Shown: positions 43,271 to 53,143, counted from the stretch's first letter. The stretch is DNA of 64,000 nucleotides from Corynebacterium lujinxingii (GCF_014490555.1 NZ_CP061032.1:1-64000); one strand, 5' to 3'. Notes: generated by a model from the letters alone, not told the origin. A program made the numbers and translations.

Positions 43271-43545
43271 TACCCAATCCGGGGTCGAACTAATTGCTTA
43301 TCGACGACCAAACGCCCCGGTCAACATGCTTTTATCCACAACCCGGAATAGGTGCGATCATCGCAACAGGGCGCGGTATTTATATTCACGGCTTGACCCG
43401 GGGAAACAACACGTACCCACACGTTCGGGTCCAAACGGGCAGGGTCGGACGGTGCACCGGTCGCGTGCTTCCGAATCGCCCTCACACCCGCAGAGTTCGA
43501 AAACTACAGTTCGAAATCTGCCGAGCAAGGCCGAAGCACGGCAAA

Positions 43546-43583
43546 CAAAAACGGGGCGCGACGGGAAAACCCGCCACGCCCCG
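43546..43583 (-). terminator. Terminator after crgA
   Basis: On the minus strand CGGGGCG (43577-43583 side) pairs with the 43552-43558 side, with an inner CGGG/CCCG stem, followed by a U run (A-rich 43546-43551 on the plus strand). Confidence 0.75.
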
Positions 43584-43597
43584 CGCTAGACCGCGCG

Positions 43598-43873
43598 CTA
43601 GCGCCAGCCCATGGTCATGAGCAGGCCGATGATCATGCCTGCGAAGCCGATGCCGTAGTTCCACGGGCCGAGCTGGGCTAGGAACTGGATCTGGTCGCCG
43701 GCGAGGTAGTACACGATGAGCCAGCCGAGGCCGAGGATCATCAGGCCGAACATGATGACCTTGTACCAGATCGGGGTGCCGCCGGTGTTGACCTTGACGG
43801 GAGTGCGGGACGCGCCGGTGGAGGTGCTGCTGACCGGGCGGACAGCGTCCTTAGTTACTTTCGCTTTAGGCAT
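43598..43873 (-). CDS. crgA: Cell division protein CrgA
   Basis: A 91-residue protein with two membrane segments (about 37-58 and 70-88) and the family ending GFAGMIIGLLMTMGWR. CrgA links the divisome (FtsZ, PBPs) in actinobacteria. The N-terminal 35 residues are basic and cytoplasmic. It is transcribed in the same direction as, and downstream of, the pknB operon with a 33-bp gap. Confidence 0.95.
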   Translation of the reverse strand: MPKAKVTKDAVRPVSSTSTGASRTPVKVNTGGTPIWYKVIMFGLMILGLGWLIVYYLAGDQIQFLAQLGPWNYGIGFAGMIIGLLMTMGWR

Positions 43874-43906
43874 CGTTGTTCTCCATGTCGTCGTGTCGGG
43901 TCTGGG

Positions 43907-45964
43907 CTACAGGCCGAGCCTGCGCTCCACGCCACGTACCGCGTTTGCTGCGTTCTGGGGTGAAACTGTATCAGCCCCGGCACCTGCTGCGTTATTTTGC
44001 GGCAGGAGGACGCCGGCGTCGAACTTCCACAGGTTGTAGCCGATGGCCTGGTCCTTGCGCACCACGTCGCCGGCGGGGATTTCTTGGTGGCCGATCAGGC
44101 CGGCGTCGACAAGCGCGCCTGTTGCCACGGTCGGGCCTTCAACGAGGCGGCCGCTCCAGCCAGCGTCGCGCATGATGCGCTCGGCTTCGGTCGGGTCCAT
44201 GCGGGTGATCTTCGGCATCTTCATCAGCATGCCGTTGGAGATACGTAGCTCAACGGTGGTGCCAGTCTCCACGTCGGTGTTCTCGCCGGCCACGGCCAGG
44301 ACTTCGCCCTCGGGGCGTTCGGAGTCGACCTTGGTCACGGTGGAGCGCAGCTTCAGCGACGACAGGGTCGCGGTGGCCTGCTCGACGTTGAGGCCGACCA
44401 GCGACGGCACCTGCACCATGTCCGGGCCCGAGGATACGGTGATGCCGATGCGCGAGCCCTTGGCAATCTGGGTGCCGCCGGCCGGCTGCTGGCTCAAGAT
44501 GGCGCCTTCGGGGATGTTGTCGCTGGCTTCGCGGCGCACGTTCGGGTTCAGTTCGAGCCCGGCCTTCTTCAGCTCCTCGACCGCCTCGTCCGTGGTGAGG
44601 TTGGTGATGTCGGGCACGTCCGTCATCTCCCTGCCGGAGGAGACGGTGAGCTTCACCGGGGTGCCAGCCTTCAGTTCGGAGCCTGCGGCGGGGTTGGAGG
44701 AGATGACGTCGCCTCGCTTGATGTCCGGGTTCGGCTCGTCCATCACGGAGACCTGGAAGCCGAGACGTTCAAGTTCTGCGATGGCCTCGTTGCGCGGCTT
44801 GCCGGTCAGGTCCGGGATCTGCACCATCTTTTCCTGCGCGGGCGCCTGAGGGTCGTCGTCTGCGGAGAAGTAGTCGTAGACAAACCAGGACACCGAGCCG
44901 ATAAGCAGCAGGCTCAACAGCGCCGCGAGCCACTTCAAGGTGTTGTTCGACGTCTTTTCGTGCGCGGCGCGGTGGTCCGCGTAGCGTGACTGGCGTTCGG
45001 CGTCCGGGGCCTTCGCTTCTCGACGAGCCGGGGCCGGCTCACGAACCGCATCGCCCACAACCACCGTATGGCCGGCGTCCTGCTCGGCCGCGGAGAGGTG
45101 GTTGCGCGCCGCGGTGGTCACGTTGCCGTGCTCGAGAAGCTCGAGGTCGTCGCCCATCTGCAGGGCGGTTTGGTAACGGTCCGCCGGGTGCTTCGCCATC
45201 GCGGTGAGGATGACGGAGTCGACGTTGACGGCCTCGTTGTCGGTCAGCGGCGTGGAAATGCGTTCCGACGGCGGCACCGGGTCTTCCTGCACGTGCTGGT
45301 AGGCCACGGCGAAAGGGGATTCGCCTTCGAACGGCGGCTCGCCGGTGACGGCTTCGTACATCACGCAGCCGAGCGCGTAGATGTCGCTGCGCGCATCGGC
45401 CTGTTTGCCGCGGGCCTGCTCGGGGGAGAGGTACTGGGCGGTGCCGATGACGGCGGAGGTCTGCGTCATCGCGGAGGTGGAGTCGTCCAACGCGCGGGCG
45501 ATGCCGAAGTCCATCACCTTCACCGCGCCGGTGTTGGTGACCATGATGTTTGCCGGTTTGATGTCGCGGTGGATGATGCCGGCGTCGTGGCTGGCCTGCA
45601 GCGCGCGCGTGACCGGCAGTAGGAACCGCGCTGCCCGCTCGGGGCTCAGCGGCCCTTCGTTGCGCACGATGTCGCGCAGGTTCATGCCGTTGACGCGCTC
45701 CATGACGATGTATGGCACGTCCACACCGGAGGTTTCCACCGACCCGGTGTCGTACACCGCGACGATATTTTCGTGGTTCAGGCGCGCGGAGTTTTGCGCC
45801 TCACGACGGAAGCGCTCACGAAAGTTCTCGTCGCGCGCCATGTCGATTTTCAGCATTTTGACGGCGACTTCGCGCCCAAGTGCGACATCTGTGGCGCCGT
45901 ACACGTCGGACATGCCGCCGGTGCCGATGATGTCGCCCAGTTCGTACCGGTCAGCGATCAGCAT
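43907..45964 (-). CDS. pknB: Serine/threonine protein kinase PknB with four PASTA domains
   Basis: A membrane receptor kinase controlling growth and division. The 685-residue protein has an N-terminal kinase domain: glycine loop GTGGMSDVY, catalytic Lys36 in VAVKML, HRDIKPANIM, DFGIA and the TQTSAVIGTAQYLSPEQ activation loop. One membrane segment follows near 350 (TLKWLAALLSLLLIGSVSWF), then four PASTA repeats, which bind peptidoglycan fragments. pknA ends two bases upstream; same operon. Confidence 0.97.
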   Translation of the reverse strand: MLIADRYELGDIIGTGGMSDVYGATDVALGREVAVKMLKIDMARDENFRERFRREAQNSARLNHENIVAVYDTGSVETSGVDVPYIVMERVNGMNLRDIVRNEGPLSPERAARFLLPVTRALQASHDAGIIHRDIKPANIMVTNTGAVKVMDFGIARALDDSTSAMTQTSAVIGTAQYLSPEQARGKQADARSDIYALGCVMYEAVTGEPPFEGESPFAVAYQHVQEDPVPPSERISTPLTDNEAVNVDSVILTAMAKHPADRYQTALQMGDDLELLEHGNVTTAARNHLSAAEQDAGHTVVVGDAVREPAPARREAKAPDAERQSRYADHRAAHEKTSNNTLKWLAALLSLLLIGSVSWFVYDYFSADDDPQAPAQEKMVQIPDLTGKPRNEAIAELERLGFQVSVMDEPNPDIKRGDVISSNPAAGSELKAGTPVKLTVSSGREMTDVPDITNLTTDEAVEELKKAGLELNPNVRREASDNIPEGAILSQQPAGGTQIAKGSRIGITVSSGPDMVQVPSLVGLNVEQATATLSSLKLRSTVTKVDSERPEGEVLAVAGENTDVETGTTVELRISNGMLMKMPKITRMDPTEAERIMRDAGWSGRLVEGPTVATGALVDAGLIGHQEIPAGDVVRKDQAIGYNLWKFDAGVLLPQNNAAGAGADTVSPQNAANAVRGVERRLGL

Positions 45965-45966
45965 TT

Positions 45967-47478
45967 TTACCTGCCACCTCCGAGCAAGTTCTCAAGATTT
46001 GGCAATTCTATACCAGGTGCAGGCGCGGGGGCCTGCTGCGTGGTTTCGGGAGCAACGCTTGCCGACGGCACCGGCGCCGGTGTCGACTCCACCGGCGCGG
46101 GCTGCTCGGGCTCCGGCTCGACCGGGGCCGGCTCGGGGGCGTTGTGCTCCTCGGGTGGTTCGTCGAAACGCAAGGTGCCCGGCGCATGGGTTTCGGTGAT
46201 CGTCGTGCGCTCGTGGTGCGTGGTGGTCTCCACGGTCTCGGTTTCTTCGTCTTCGACTTCGGTTTGCGTGGCCACGGTCGGGGTCGGGGTGGGCGTGGTG
46301 GTGCCGGTGAAGCGGTCGAACGCGCCCGAGGTGTAGGCCCACGCGGCACCTACGCCGAGCAGCGCAAGACCCAGCAGCGTGGCGACGACCGGCCCAGCCG
46401 AGGACTTCTTCTCCTGCTCGGGCCTGTTGCGCGTCGGGTTGGCTGCGCGGACGGGGGCTTGTGGGGCGGCGGGGGGTCGTCGAGAAGCAACGGCCCGGGC
46501 GGCGGACGGCGGGTAAGAGCCCTCGGGGCGGGAGGTGCGCTCGTTGGCGACGTTGGCCAGCATCTGCGTCGACGCGGTCGCCGACGGCTCCATGGCGACT
46601 ACCTGCGTGTTGCCGCCGGGCTGGGCGGGGCGAAGCCCCTGGCGGACCTGGGCGATGGCCAACTGGAACTCGTTGCCGTCGCGGAAGCGGTTGCCCGGGT
46701 CCTTGCGCAGCGCGATCTCGATGAGTTCGCGCGCCGGGGCCGACACCGAGATCGGCAGCGCCGGCGGCTCGGCGGACACGTGCGCGAGCGCCACCGAGAC
46801 GGACGAGTCGCCGCTGAACGGGCGCTTGCCGGAGAGCATCTCGTAGCCCACCACGCCGAGCGAGTACACGTCGGACGCGGAGGTGACCTTTATGCCCTGC
46901 GCCTGCTCCGGGGAGACGTACTGCGCGGTGCCGACCACCATGCCGGTGCGCGTCAGCGGGACTGCGGCGGCCGCCTTGGCGATGCCGAAGTCCGTGATCT
47001 TGATCTGCCCGTTCTGGGTGATCATGAGGTTGCCCGGCTTGATGTCGCGGTGCACCAGCCCCATGCGGTGGATCACCGCCAGGCCGTGGGCGGCCTGCTC
47101 GAGCACGTCGAGCGCGACGTCCTCGGTGAGCTGGCCTTCGCGCGCGATGAGGTCCGCCAGCGACTCGCCGCGGATGTACTCCATGATGATGAAGCAGACC
47201 GTGAACCCGCCGTCGGTTTCCACCTCACGGTAGTCGTAGGTGGCCACCACGTTGTCGGAGTTGATGCCTTGGGCGCTCATCGCCTCGTTGCGGAAGCGCT
47301 CGAGGAATTCCGTGTTGGAGGAGAACTCCGGCCGCAGCACCTTGATGGCCACTTCGCGCTCGTGGCTGTGGTCGTCGGCAAGCCAGACCGTGGACATGCC
47401 GCCGTGGCCGATGATCCACTGGAGCTCGTAGTTGCTCCCGACAAGTTTCTGCAGTTCCTCGCGGTTTTCGGTGTTCAT
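45967..47478 (-). CDS. pknA: Serine/threonine protein kinase PknA
   Basis: A 503-residue kinase: GHGGMSTVW loop, VAIKVL lysine, HRDIKPGNLM, DFGIAKAAA, GTAQYVSPEQAQG. A membrane segment near 385 (VATLLGLALLGVGAAWAYTS) is followed by a Pro/Glu/Thr-rich extracellular tail without PASTA domains. ATG 47478 overlaps the pbpA stop (TGATG), and AGGAG lies seven bases upstream; an in-frame GTG at 47481 is less likely. It acts with PknB and the PP2C phosphatase encoded in the same operon. Confidence 0.96.
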   Translation of the reverse strand: MNTENREELQKLVGSNYELQWIIGHGGMSTVWLADDHSHEREVAIKVLRPEFSSNTEFLERFRNEAMSAQGINSDNVVATYDYREVETDGGFTVCFIIMEYIRGESLADLIAREGQLTEDVALDVLEQAAHGLAVIHRMGLVHRDIKPGNLMITQNGQIKITDFGIAKAAAAVPLTRTGMVVGTAQYVSPEQAQGIKVTSASDVYSLGVVGYEMLSGKRPFSGDSSVSVALAHVSAEPPALPISVSAPARELIEIALRKDPGNRFRDGNEFQLAIAQVRQGLRPAQPGGNTQVVAMEPSATASTQMLANVANERTSRPEGSYPPSAARAVASRRPPAAPQAPVRAANPTRNRPEQEKKSSAGPVVATLLGLALLGVGAAWAYTSGAFDRFTGTTTPTPTPTVATQTEVEDEETETVETTTHHERTTITETHAPGTLRFDEPPEEHNAPEPAPVEPEPEQPAPVESTPAPVPSASVAPETTQQAPAPAPGIELPNLENLLGGGR

Positions 47479-48920
47479 CACTTATCTCCTTCCACGGGTG
47501 CAGGTGCGGCGCGTAGCACGGCGCGGCCGATCGGTCCGGAGACCTGGCCGCCGGTGGCGCCTTCGCCCAGGTTGCCGCCGTTTTTCACCACAACGGCCAC
47601 CGCGACGTCCTTCTGCGGGTCGAACGCGACGTACCAGACGTGCGGCGCGGCGCCCTCGGCGTGCTCGGCGGTGCCGGTCTTCGAGGCGAACCCGTTGCCG
47701 TCGTAGCCCCAGGTGGCGCGCTCGGAGCCGAACATCAAATCGGTGATCGTCGCCGCTTCCTCTTCCGTTACGGCCTCGCCGAGCGACTTCGGTTTTGTTT
47801 CACGTAAAACCTTGCCGTCCTCGTCGCGCACTTGCTTGACGACGAACGGCGCCATGCGCTGGCCCTTATTCGCCACCGACGCCGCCATCACGGCCGCCTG
47901 CAGCGCGGTCATGGTGACGTCGCGCTGGCCGATAGCGGACTGGCCGAGTTCGGCCGCGCCGGGCAGGTCGCCGAGCGAACCGGCCGCGTTCGGCAGGCCG
48001 AGGTCGTAGTTTTGGCCGACGCCGAAGCGGGCGGCCGCGTCGCGCAGCGCGTCCGGCCCCATGTCCAGGCCCATCTGCACGAACGCGGTGTTGCAGGACA
48101 GGGCGAACGCGGTGCGCAACGGCACCTGGCCGCCGCCGGCGCAGGCCTGGCCGCCGTAGTTGGTCAGCGGCACGTCGGTGCCCGGCAGCATGATCTGCGC
48201 GTCACCGGTCAGCGGCGAGTCCGGCGTGTAGCCGTTGCGCAAGCCCGCCGCGGTGGTGATGATCTTGAAAATCGAGCCCGGCGGCAGCTGGTCCTGCGTG
48301 CCGTGGTTGAGCAACGGCTTGCCTGGGTCGTTGTTCACATTGCCCCACGCGTCGCCGGCGGAGGCCGGGTTCACGATCGCGTTCGGGTCGTAGCTCGGCG
48401 CCGACGCCATCGCGAGCACCTCGCCTGACGACGGTCGCATGGCCACCACGGCGCCTTCGTAGCCCGGCTTGGCCAGCTGGTCGAACGCGAAGGCCTGCAG
48501 GTTCGGGTCGAGGGTGAGCTGGACGTTGTCGCCCTTCTTCGCGTCTTCGAGCCCGGTGCGCATGAAGCGTGACGACGACCCACTGTCACCCGTGAGATCC
48601 CCATTGAACCCGGACTCGATCTGCGCAGTGCCGAACTGGTCCGAGGCGTAGCCCACCACGGGCGCGAACGACCACGGCATGTTCGGGTACGCGCGCTGGT
48701 AGTAGCCGGTGTCTTCGTTTCTGAAGGACTCTGCCAGCGTCAGGTCCCCGGCGGTGATGTTGCCGCGGTTGATCTTCTTCAGGTCCATAACGATGCGTGA
48801 GTTGCGCGCATCCTGGGCGTATTCGTCTTCGCGCATGGTTTGGACGACGGTGAAGTTCACCAACAGCGCCAGAATCAGCAGCAGCGAGACGACCGCGCCG
48901 AAGCGGATGGATTTGTTCAT
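47478..48920 (-). CDS. pbpA: Penicillin-binding protein PbpA (transpeptidase)
   Basis: A class B-type transpeptidase that cross-links peptidoglycan. The 480-residue protein has an N-terminal membrane anchor (about 6-27) and catalytic motifs S-x-x-K in PGSIFKI, SCN and KTGTAEH. Its ATG overlaps the rodA stop (ATGA), giving the usual SEDS-transpeptidase pair. A parS-like sequence lies inside the gene at 47796-47811. Confidence 0.96.
   Translation of the reverse strand: MNKSIRFGAVVSLLLILALLVNFTVVQTMREDEYAQDARNSRIVMDLKKINRGNITAGDLTLAESFRNEDTGYYQRAYPNMPWSFAPVVGYASDQFGTAQIESGFNGDLTGDSGSSSRFMRTGLEDAKKGDNVQLTLDPNLQAFAFDQLAKPGYEGAVVAMRPSSGEVLAMASAPSYDPNAIVNPASAGDAWGNVNNDPGKPLLNHGTQDQLPPGSIFKIITTAAGLRNGYTPDSPLTGDAQIMLPGTDVPLTNYGGQACAGGGQVPLRTAFALSCNTAFVQMGLDMGPDALRDAAARFGVGQNYDLGLPNAAGSLGDLPGAAELGQSAIGQRDVTMTALQAAVMAASVANKGQRMAPFVVKQVRDEDGKVLRETKPKSLGEAVTEEEAATITDLMFGSERATWGYDGNGFASKTGTAEHAEGAAPHVWYVAFDPQKDVAVAVVVKNGGNLGEGATGGQVSGPIGRAVLRAAPAPVEGDK
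47796..47811. promoter_or_regulatory. parS: parS-like ParB-binding site inside pbpA
   Basis: TGTTTCACGTAAAACC matches the bacterial parS consensus TGTTTCACGTGAAACA at 14 of 16 positions, with one half perfect. In the pbpA frame it spells codons including TTA, rare here, which suggests the DNA rather than the protein is constrained. parS sites near oriC are expected in actinobacteria. Confidence 0.6.
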
Positions 48921-50257
48921 CGCGCGCCCACCACCTCACGTCGCTGGGTTGCCTCGTCGTACTCCGGCGGGCGGTTCGCGCTATTAGAAATGCGTAGCAG
49001 CAGGCCCAGCAGGATGTAGTTGGCCATCACCGACGAGCCGCCGGCGGACATGAACGGCGTGGTCAGGCCCGTCATCGGCAGCATAGAGGACACGCCGCCC
49101 GCGACGACGAAGATCTGGATCGCAAGCGTGAGTGCGAGGCCGGAGGCGAGCAGCTTGCCGTAGGTGTCGCGCACCTGCATCGCCGTGCGGAACCCGCGGG
49201 TGATGAACACGGCGAACAGGCAAAGCACCGCGGCGATGCCGACGAAGCCGAGCTCCTCGCCGATGGCGGCCAGGATGTAGTCGGAGTGCGCCACCGGGAC
49301 GAGTTCCGGGTGCCCGTAGCCCAGACCGGTGCCGGTCACGCCGCCCCAGCTCAGGCTGATCAGCGCGTTGGCCGGCTGGTTTCCGATGCCCTCGAAGTCC
49401 GAGAACGGGTCGATGAAGTTGGCCACGCGCTCCTGGATTTTTGAGCTGACCTGGTACACCGCGTAGCCGCCGATGGCCACCAGCGCCAGACCGATCGCCA
49501 GCCAGGATGCGCGCCCGGTGGCGAAATAGACCATGCCCAGCACCGTGGCGAACAACAAGAGGGCAGGGCCGAAGTCGTTGGAGACCGCCATGATCAAAAT
49601 CGCGATCGCCCACACCATGAGGATCGGGGCGAGGTCGCGCAGGCGCGGGAAGGTGAAGCCGAGGAACCGGCGGCCGGCCACGGTGAACAGTGCGCGTTTC
49701 TGCGCGAGCAGTTGCGCGAAGAAGATGAGCAGCAGGATCTTGGAGAACTCACCCGGCTGGATGGAAAACGGGCCGAGCCACAGCCAGATGCGGGCGTCGG
49801 TGCCCTCCGGCTGCGGCCACACCAGCGGCAGCGCAAGCAGGATCAGGCCCAGAAGTCCCAGCAGGTAGGAGTACCGCGACAGTGCCTGGTGCTCGCGCAC
49901 CACGATCAACGTCAGCACCATCAGGCCCACGCCGACGAGCGACCACAGCATCTGCCGCTCCGCCAGGGGCCCATATCCGGGGCGTTCGGCCAGATCAATG
50001 CGGTAAATTACCACGAGTCCCACCGCGTTGAGCAGCGCGACGGTCGGCAGCATCACCTGATCCGCATGCGGGGCCAAAAACGCGATGGCCACGTGCGCGA
50101 TGGCGTAGACGCCGATAAACCCGCCGACGATGTAGAGCATCTCGGTGGACAGGGTGCGGCCCTGGCTGGTCTCCAGCCCGAACAACATGAGCAGCAACAG
50201 TCCGGTGGCGAAGACAAGCAGCAGCAACTCACGGCTGCGCGCGGTCAGGCGGCTCAT
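48917..50257 (-). CDS. rodA: SEDS glycosyltransferase RodA/FtsW family
   Basis: A 446-residue polytopic membrane protein (about 12 segments) of the SEDS family, which polymerises glycan strands from lipid II. Motifs: SNDFGPALLLFATVLG, the ALISLSWGGVTGTGLGYG loop and EELGFVG, with the conserved Asp in the large loop region. ATG 50257 overlaps the phosphatase stop (ATGA) and has GGGAGG upstream. It works with PbpA. Confidence 0.95.
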   Translation of the reverse strand: MSRLTARSRELLLLVFATGLLLLMLFGLETSQGRTLSTEMLYIVGGFIGVYAIAHVAIAFLAPHADQVMLPTVALLNAVGLVVIYRIDLAERPGYGPLAERQMLWSLVGVGLMVLTLIVVREHQALSRYSYLLGLLGLILLALPLVWPQPEGTDARIWLWLGPFSIQPGEFSKILLLIFFAQLLAQKRALFTVAGRRFLGFTFPRLRDLAPILMVWAIAILIMAVSNDFGPALLLFATVLGMVYFATGRASWLAIGLALVAIGGYAVYQVSSKIQERVANFIDPFSDFEGIGNQPANALISLSWGGVTGTGLGYGHPELVPVAHSDYILAAIGEELGFVGIAAVLCLFAVFITRGFRTAMQVRDTYGKLLASGLALTLAIQIFVVAGGVSSMLPMTGLTTPFMSAGGSSVMANYILLGLLLRISNSANRPPEYDEATQRREVVGAR

Positions 50258-51621
50258 TCGACCTCCCGGCACTTGTTGTCCTCGGGGGTTTGCTTATCCA
50301 CGCAGCCCGGCAGCGCGTCGTCGGCCAACTCGTTGAGGCGGCCTAAGACGTCGTCGTAGGAGCCGGTGAAGGTGTCGTCGCTAAGCGAAGCCCGCTGATC
50401 CTCCGGCAAGTCGCCCACGTTGAACACGTGGCAGTCATCCGGAGTGGAGTTCGCGGCGATGACCCGCAGGTCGCCCTTCTCGCTCAGGCACGCGTGTTGC
50501 AGGGCTTCGGTTTCGAGTTCGGCGAACGGGTTGGAGCGCGAGGTGTGCTCGACGACGAACTCGTTCGCCTCGTTCACGGTCAGCGCGTACTCGTCCACCG
50601 TGCGGTCCTTCGCCCACATCGCGCCGCCGACGACCAGCACCAGAAGCAGCACAAGCGTGACGACGACCCACGGCCACACCGTGCCCGGCTGCTTCGCCTT
50701 AGCCGGTGTGTGGGACTCCTCGTCTTCGTCGGCGGAATTCGCCTCCTGCGTCTTCGCGCGGTTGTAGTCCGGGGTGATCGTCTCGGACTTGCGCAGCAGC
50801 GCGGCCGCCCTACTTGCCGACGAATCCGGGTGCGAATCCTCACCCGCCGGCACCAACGCGCCAGCTTTCACCGCGGCGCGGGTTGCGGGCGCTGCGGTAC
50901 CGTCGGCGGCCTCGACGACTTCCGCCACCACCACGGTGACGTTGTCCGGCCCGCCGGAGCGCAGCGCCAACTCGATGAGCCGCTGGGCCGCCATCTCGGG
51001 CGTGCCGTCGCCGAGTGCGACCTGGATGGTCTCGCGCGTGACCGGGTCCGACAGCCCGTCGGAACACAACAGGATGCGGTCGCCCGGCTTTGCCTCGATC
51101 AGTTCCAGGTGCGGCTCGACCTCGCGGCCGGTGTAGGCCTTCAAAATGAGCGACTTCTGCGGGTGGGTGGAGACGTCCTCGGGGGCGAGCTTGCCGTCGT
51201 CGACAAGCGACTGCACGAACGTGTCATCCACAGTCAGCTGCGTAAGTTTGCCGTCGCGCAGCAGGTAGCCGCGCGAATCGCCCACGTGAATCAGGCCGAA
51301 CTGGCGGCCGTTGAACATGGTGGCCGTGAGCGTCGTGCCCATGCCGGCCTGCTCCGGGTGCTGCGCGACCGACTCCGCGATCGACGCGTTGGCGTCCTCC
51401 GCCGCCGCGCCCAATAGCGCGAGCATGTCGGCGTCTTCCGGGTCGCGGTCGAGGTGTTCGAGGTGCTCCACCATGAGTTGGGAGGCGACCTCGCCGGCTG
51501 CGTGGCCGCCCATGCCGTCGGCAAGCACAAGCAAGTGCGGACCCGCGTACGCGGAATCCTCGTTGTTGCCCCTGACCAGGCCGCGATCGGACGCGGCGAC
51601 GAAATCTAGCGCGAGCTTCAC
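50254..51621 (-). CDS. pstP: PP2C-family protein phosphatase PstP
   Basis: A Ser/Thr phosphatase that reverses PknA/PknB phosphorylation. The 455-residue protein has the PP2C metal motifs ADGMGGHAAGEVAS, VGDSRGYLLRDG, CSDGLSD and GGPDNVTVVV in the first 235 residues. A juxtamembrane linker, a membrane segment (about 322-343, VVVTLVLLLVLVVGGAMW) and an extracellular domain of about 110 residues with Cys residues follow. It overlaps its neighbours at both ends. Confidence 0.96.
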   Translation of the reverse strand: MKLALDFVAASDRGLVRGNNEDSAYAGPHLLVLADGMGGHAAGEVASQLMVEHLEHLDRDPEDADMLALLGAAAEDANASIAESVAQHPEQAGMGTTLTATMFNGRQFGLIHVGDSRGYLLRDGKLTQLTVDDTFVQSLVDDGKLAPEDVSTHPQKSLILKAYTGREVEPHLELIEAKPGDRILLCSDGLSDPVTRETIQVALGDGTPEMAAQRLIELALRSGGPDNVTVVVAEVVEAADGTAAPATRAAVKAGALVPAGEDSHPDSSASRAAALLRKSETITPDYNRAKTQEANSADEDEESHTPAKAKQPGTVWPWVVVTLVLLLVLVVGGAMWAKDRTVDEYALTVNEANEFVVEHTSRSNPFAELETEALQHACLSEKGDLRVIAANSTPDDCHVFNVGDLPEDQRASLSDDTFTGSYDDVLGRLNELADDALPGCVDKQTPEDNKCREVE

Positions 51622-52067
51622 GGCATTAGCCTCACAATCGTGCGTCCCATCTTCATATCCATGCCCACAGTGACCCGTTCGGGCTGATCAATGCGCACCC
51701 CGTTGACAAAGGTGCCGTTTCTTGAATCCAAGTCCTCCACAAACCAGTCGCTGCCCCGGCGGAACAGGCGCGCGTGACGGGACGACGCGAAATCGTCGCC
51801 AAGCTGGAAGTCGTTATCGCCAGCCCTGCCGACAGTGAACTCCTCCAAGCTGGCAATCTCCATGTGCGAGCCTTTCAACGGGCCCGCAACAACCGCAATG
51901 GTTCGCGCCTTCTCCCTGGGGGCCGGCGCAGAAGCGACCGCTTGACGACGAGCCGCCCCACCCACCGACACAACATCCTTCCGCTGCGTCCACATCACCA
52001 GCAGGATGAACACCCACAACAGCGCCAGCAGGCCGAACCGGGCGCTGAGGATCACCGTGGAATCCAT
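51618..52067 (-). CDS. fhaB: FHA-domain protein FhaB (FipA-like)
   Basis: A 149-residue protein: an N-terminal membrane segment (about 8-25), then a C-terminal FHA domain with VGRAGDNDFQL, SSRHARL and DSRNGTFVNG, which binds phosphothreonine on kinase targets. ATG 52067 has AGGAG upstream; longer in-frame starts overlap fhaA. Overlaps pstP by four bases. Confidence 0.94.
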   Translation of the reverse strand: MDSTVILSARFGLLALLWVFILLVMWTQRKDVVSVGGAARRQAVASAPAPREKARTIAVVAGPLKGSHMEIASLEEFTVGRAGDNDFQLGDDFASSRHARLFRRGSDWFVEDLDSRNGTFVNGVRIDQPERVTVGMDMKMGRTIVRLMP

Positions 52068-52083
52068 CTCTTCTCCTCTGGCT

Positions 52084-52968
52084 TTAGGACTGGAAGTATT
52101 CAGTACTCGGGTGCGACACCGAATCCGTGAACTCCGGCTGGTTCGCATCCACACGCAGCTCATCCTGGCCGCCCACAATGCGGACCTCGATGTTGGAATG
52201 GCCGAGCGTGATCACGTCGCCGTCCGCCAGCATCCAGTTATCCACCGGCTCGTCGTTGACCGTCGTGCCGTTCGTGGACTGCAAATCCACCAGCACCGCC
52301 ACCTGGCCGTCCCAGGTGATCTCAGCGTGCTGACGCGACACACCCGTATCCGGCAGACGGAAATCCGACTCGTTGGAACGGCCCAAAATGTTGGACCCCT
52401 CGTGCACCAAGTACGTGCGCGACGAGCCATCCTGCAGCAGCAGGCTCACCGTCGCGTTCTGGGCATTCGCGTCGCCGCCGTTTGCAGGGTTGGCGGTATT
52501 CGGCTCGGACATTGCATCCTCCTTAACTTGCGAGCGTGAGGCGCGGGAACGCTTCTTCGGCTCCGCCACAATGGCGTCGAATCCGCTCACCACATCCGGC
52601 ATCGTGTCGATATACGACGACACGCGGAGCTGGCCCGTCCTCAAACCCGACTCCTCCGCGATCCGCACCACAACCGGCCCATCCAAGAACCACTGCTTAT
52701 TGCGCGCGAACCGCATGAGTTGATCGGCGAGGTCCGCAGGAAGATCACGGTTCTGCGACAGGTTCTCCAGGTCCTTCGAAGACACACCCACCGCGTACAC
52801 GTTCGGGGCGACATACTCGTCCCTATCCGTGACCACCAGCGAGTCCTGTGCCTCCTGCTTGACCAGAACCTCGATCTCTTCCGGCACAACCTTGCCGCCG
52901 AACAGCGCCGCCATGGAATTGTCCAAGCCACGCTGCAGCGAACTATCCAGCTTTGCCAGCCTGTCCAT
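52084..52968 (-). CDS. fhaA: FHA-domain protein FhaA
   Basis: A 294-residue protein with the N-terminal DUF3662 domain (FGGKVVPEEIEVLVKQEA), a linker and a C-terminal FHA domain (ILGRSNESDFRLPDTGVSRQHAEI, quoted in part; STNGTTVND). In mycobacteria FhaA binds the MviN/MurJ partner and PknB. Start: ATG 52968, or GTG 52977 with AAAGGAGG ten bases upstream; the latter has the better ribosome site. This is the first gene of the fhaA-fhaB-pstP-rodA-pbpA-pknA-pknB operon. Confidence 0.92.
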   Translation of the reverse strand: MDRLAKLDSSLQRGLDNSMAALFGGKVVPEEIEVLVKQEAQDSLVVTDRDEYVAPNVYAVGVSSKDLENLSQNRDLPADLADQLMRFARNKQWFLDGPVVVRIAEESGLRTGQLRVSSYIDTMPDVVSGFDAIVAEPKKRSRASRSQVKEDAMSEPNTANPANGGDANAQNATVSLLLQDGSSRTYLVHEGSNILGRSNESDFRLPDTGVSRQHAEITWDGQVAVLVDLQSTNGTTVNDEPVDNWMLADGDVITLGHSNIEVRIVGGQDELRVDANQPEFTDSVSHPSTEYFQS

Positions 52969-53143
52969 CACTGCCACTTCCTGCGCACCTCCTTTCTTCA
53001 CATGCGAATTTAAGTAACTCGGACAGTATAGGTGCCCACCACGACACGACCTATCCGCAAACGCCGGAATCACGCTCGAAATCCCGTCCATCCTGCGGGT
53101 TTGTAGTTTTTGTCCAGGGCGTTCTATATTGATCAAGTCGCCC

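Noticed and set aside
47796..47811. Considered as a pure parS with full consensus
   Set aside because: Two of 16 positions differ, so it is reported only as parS-like.
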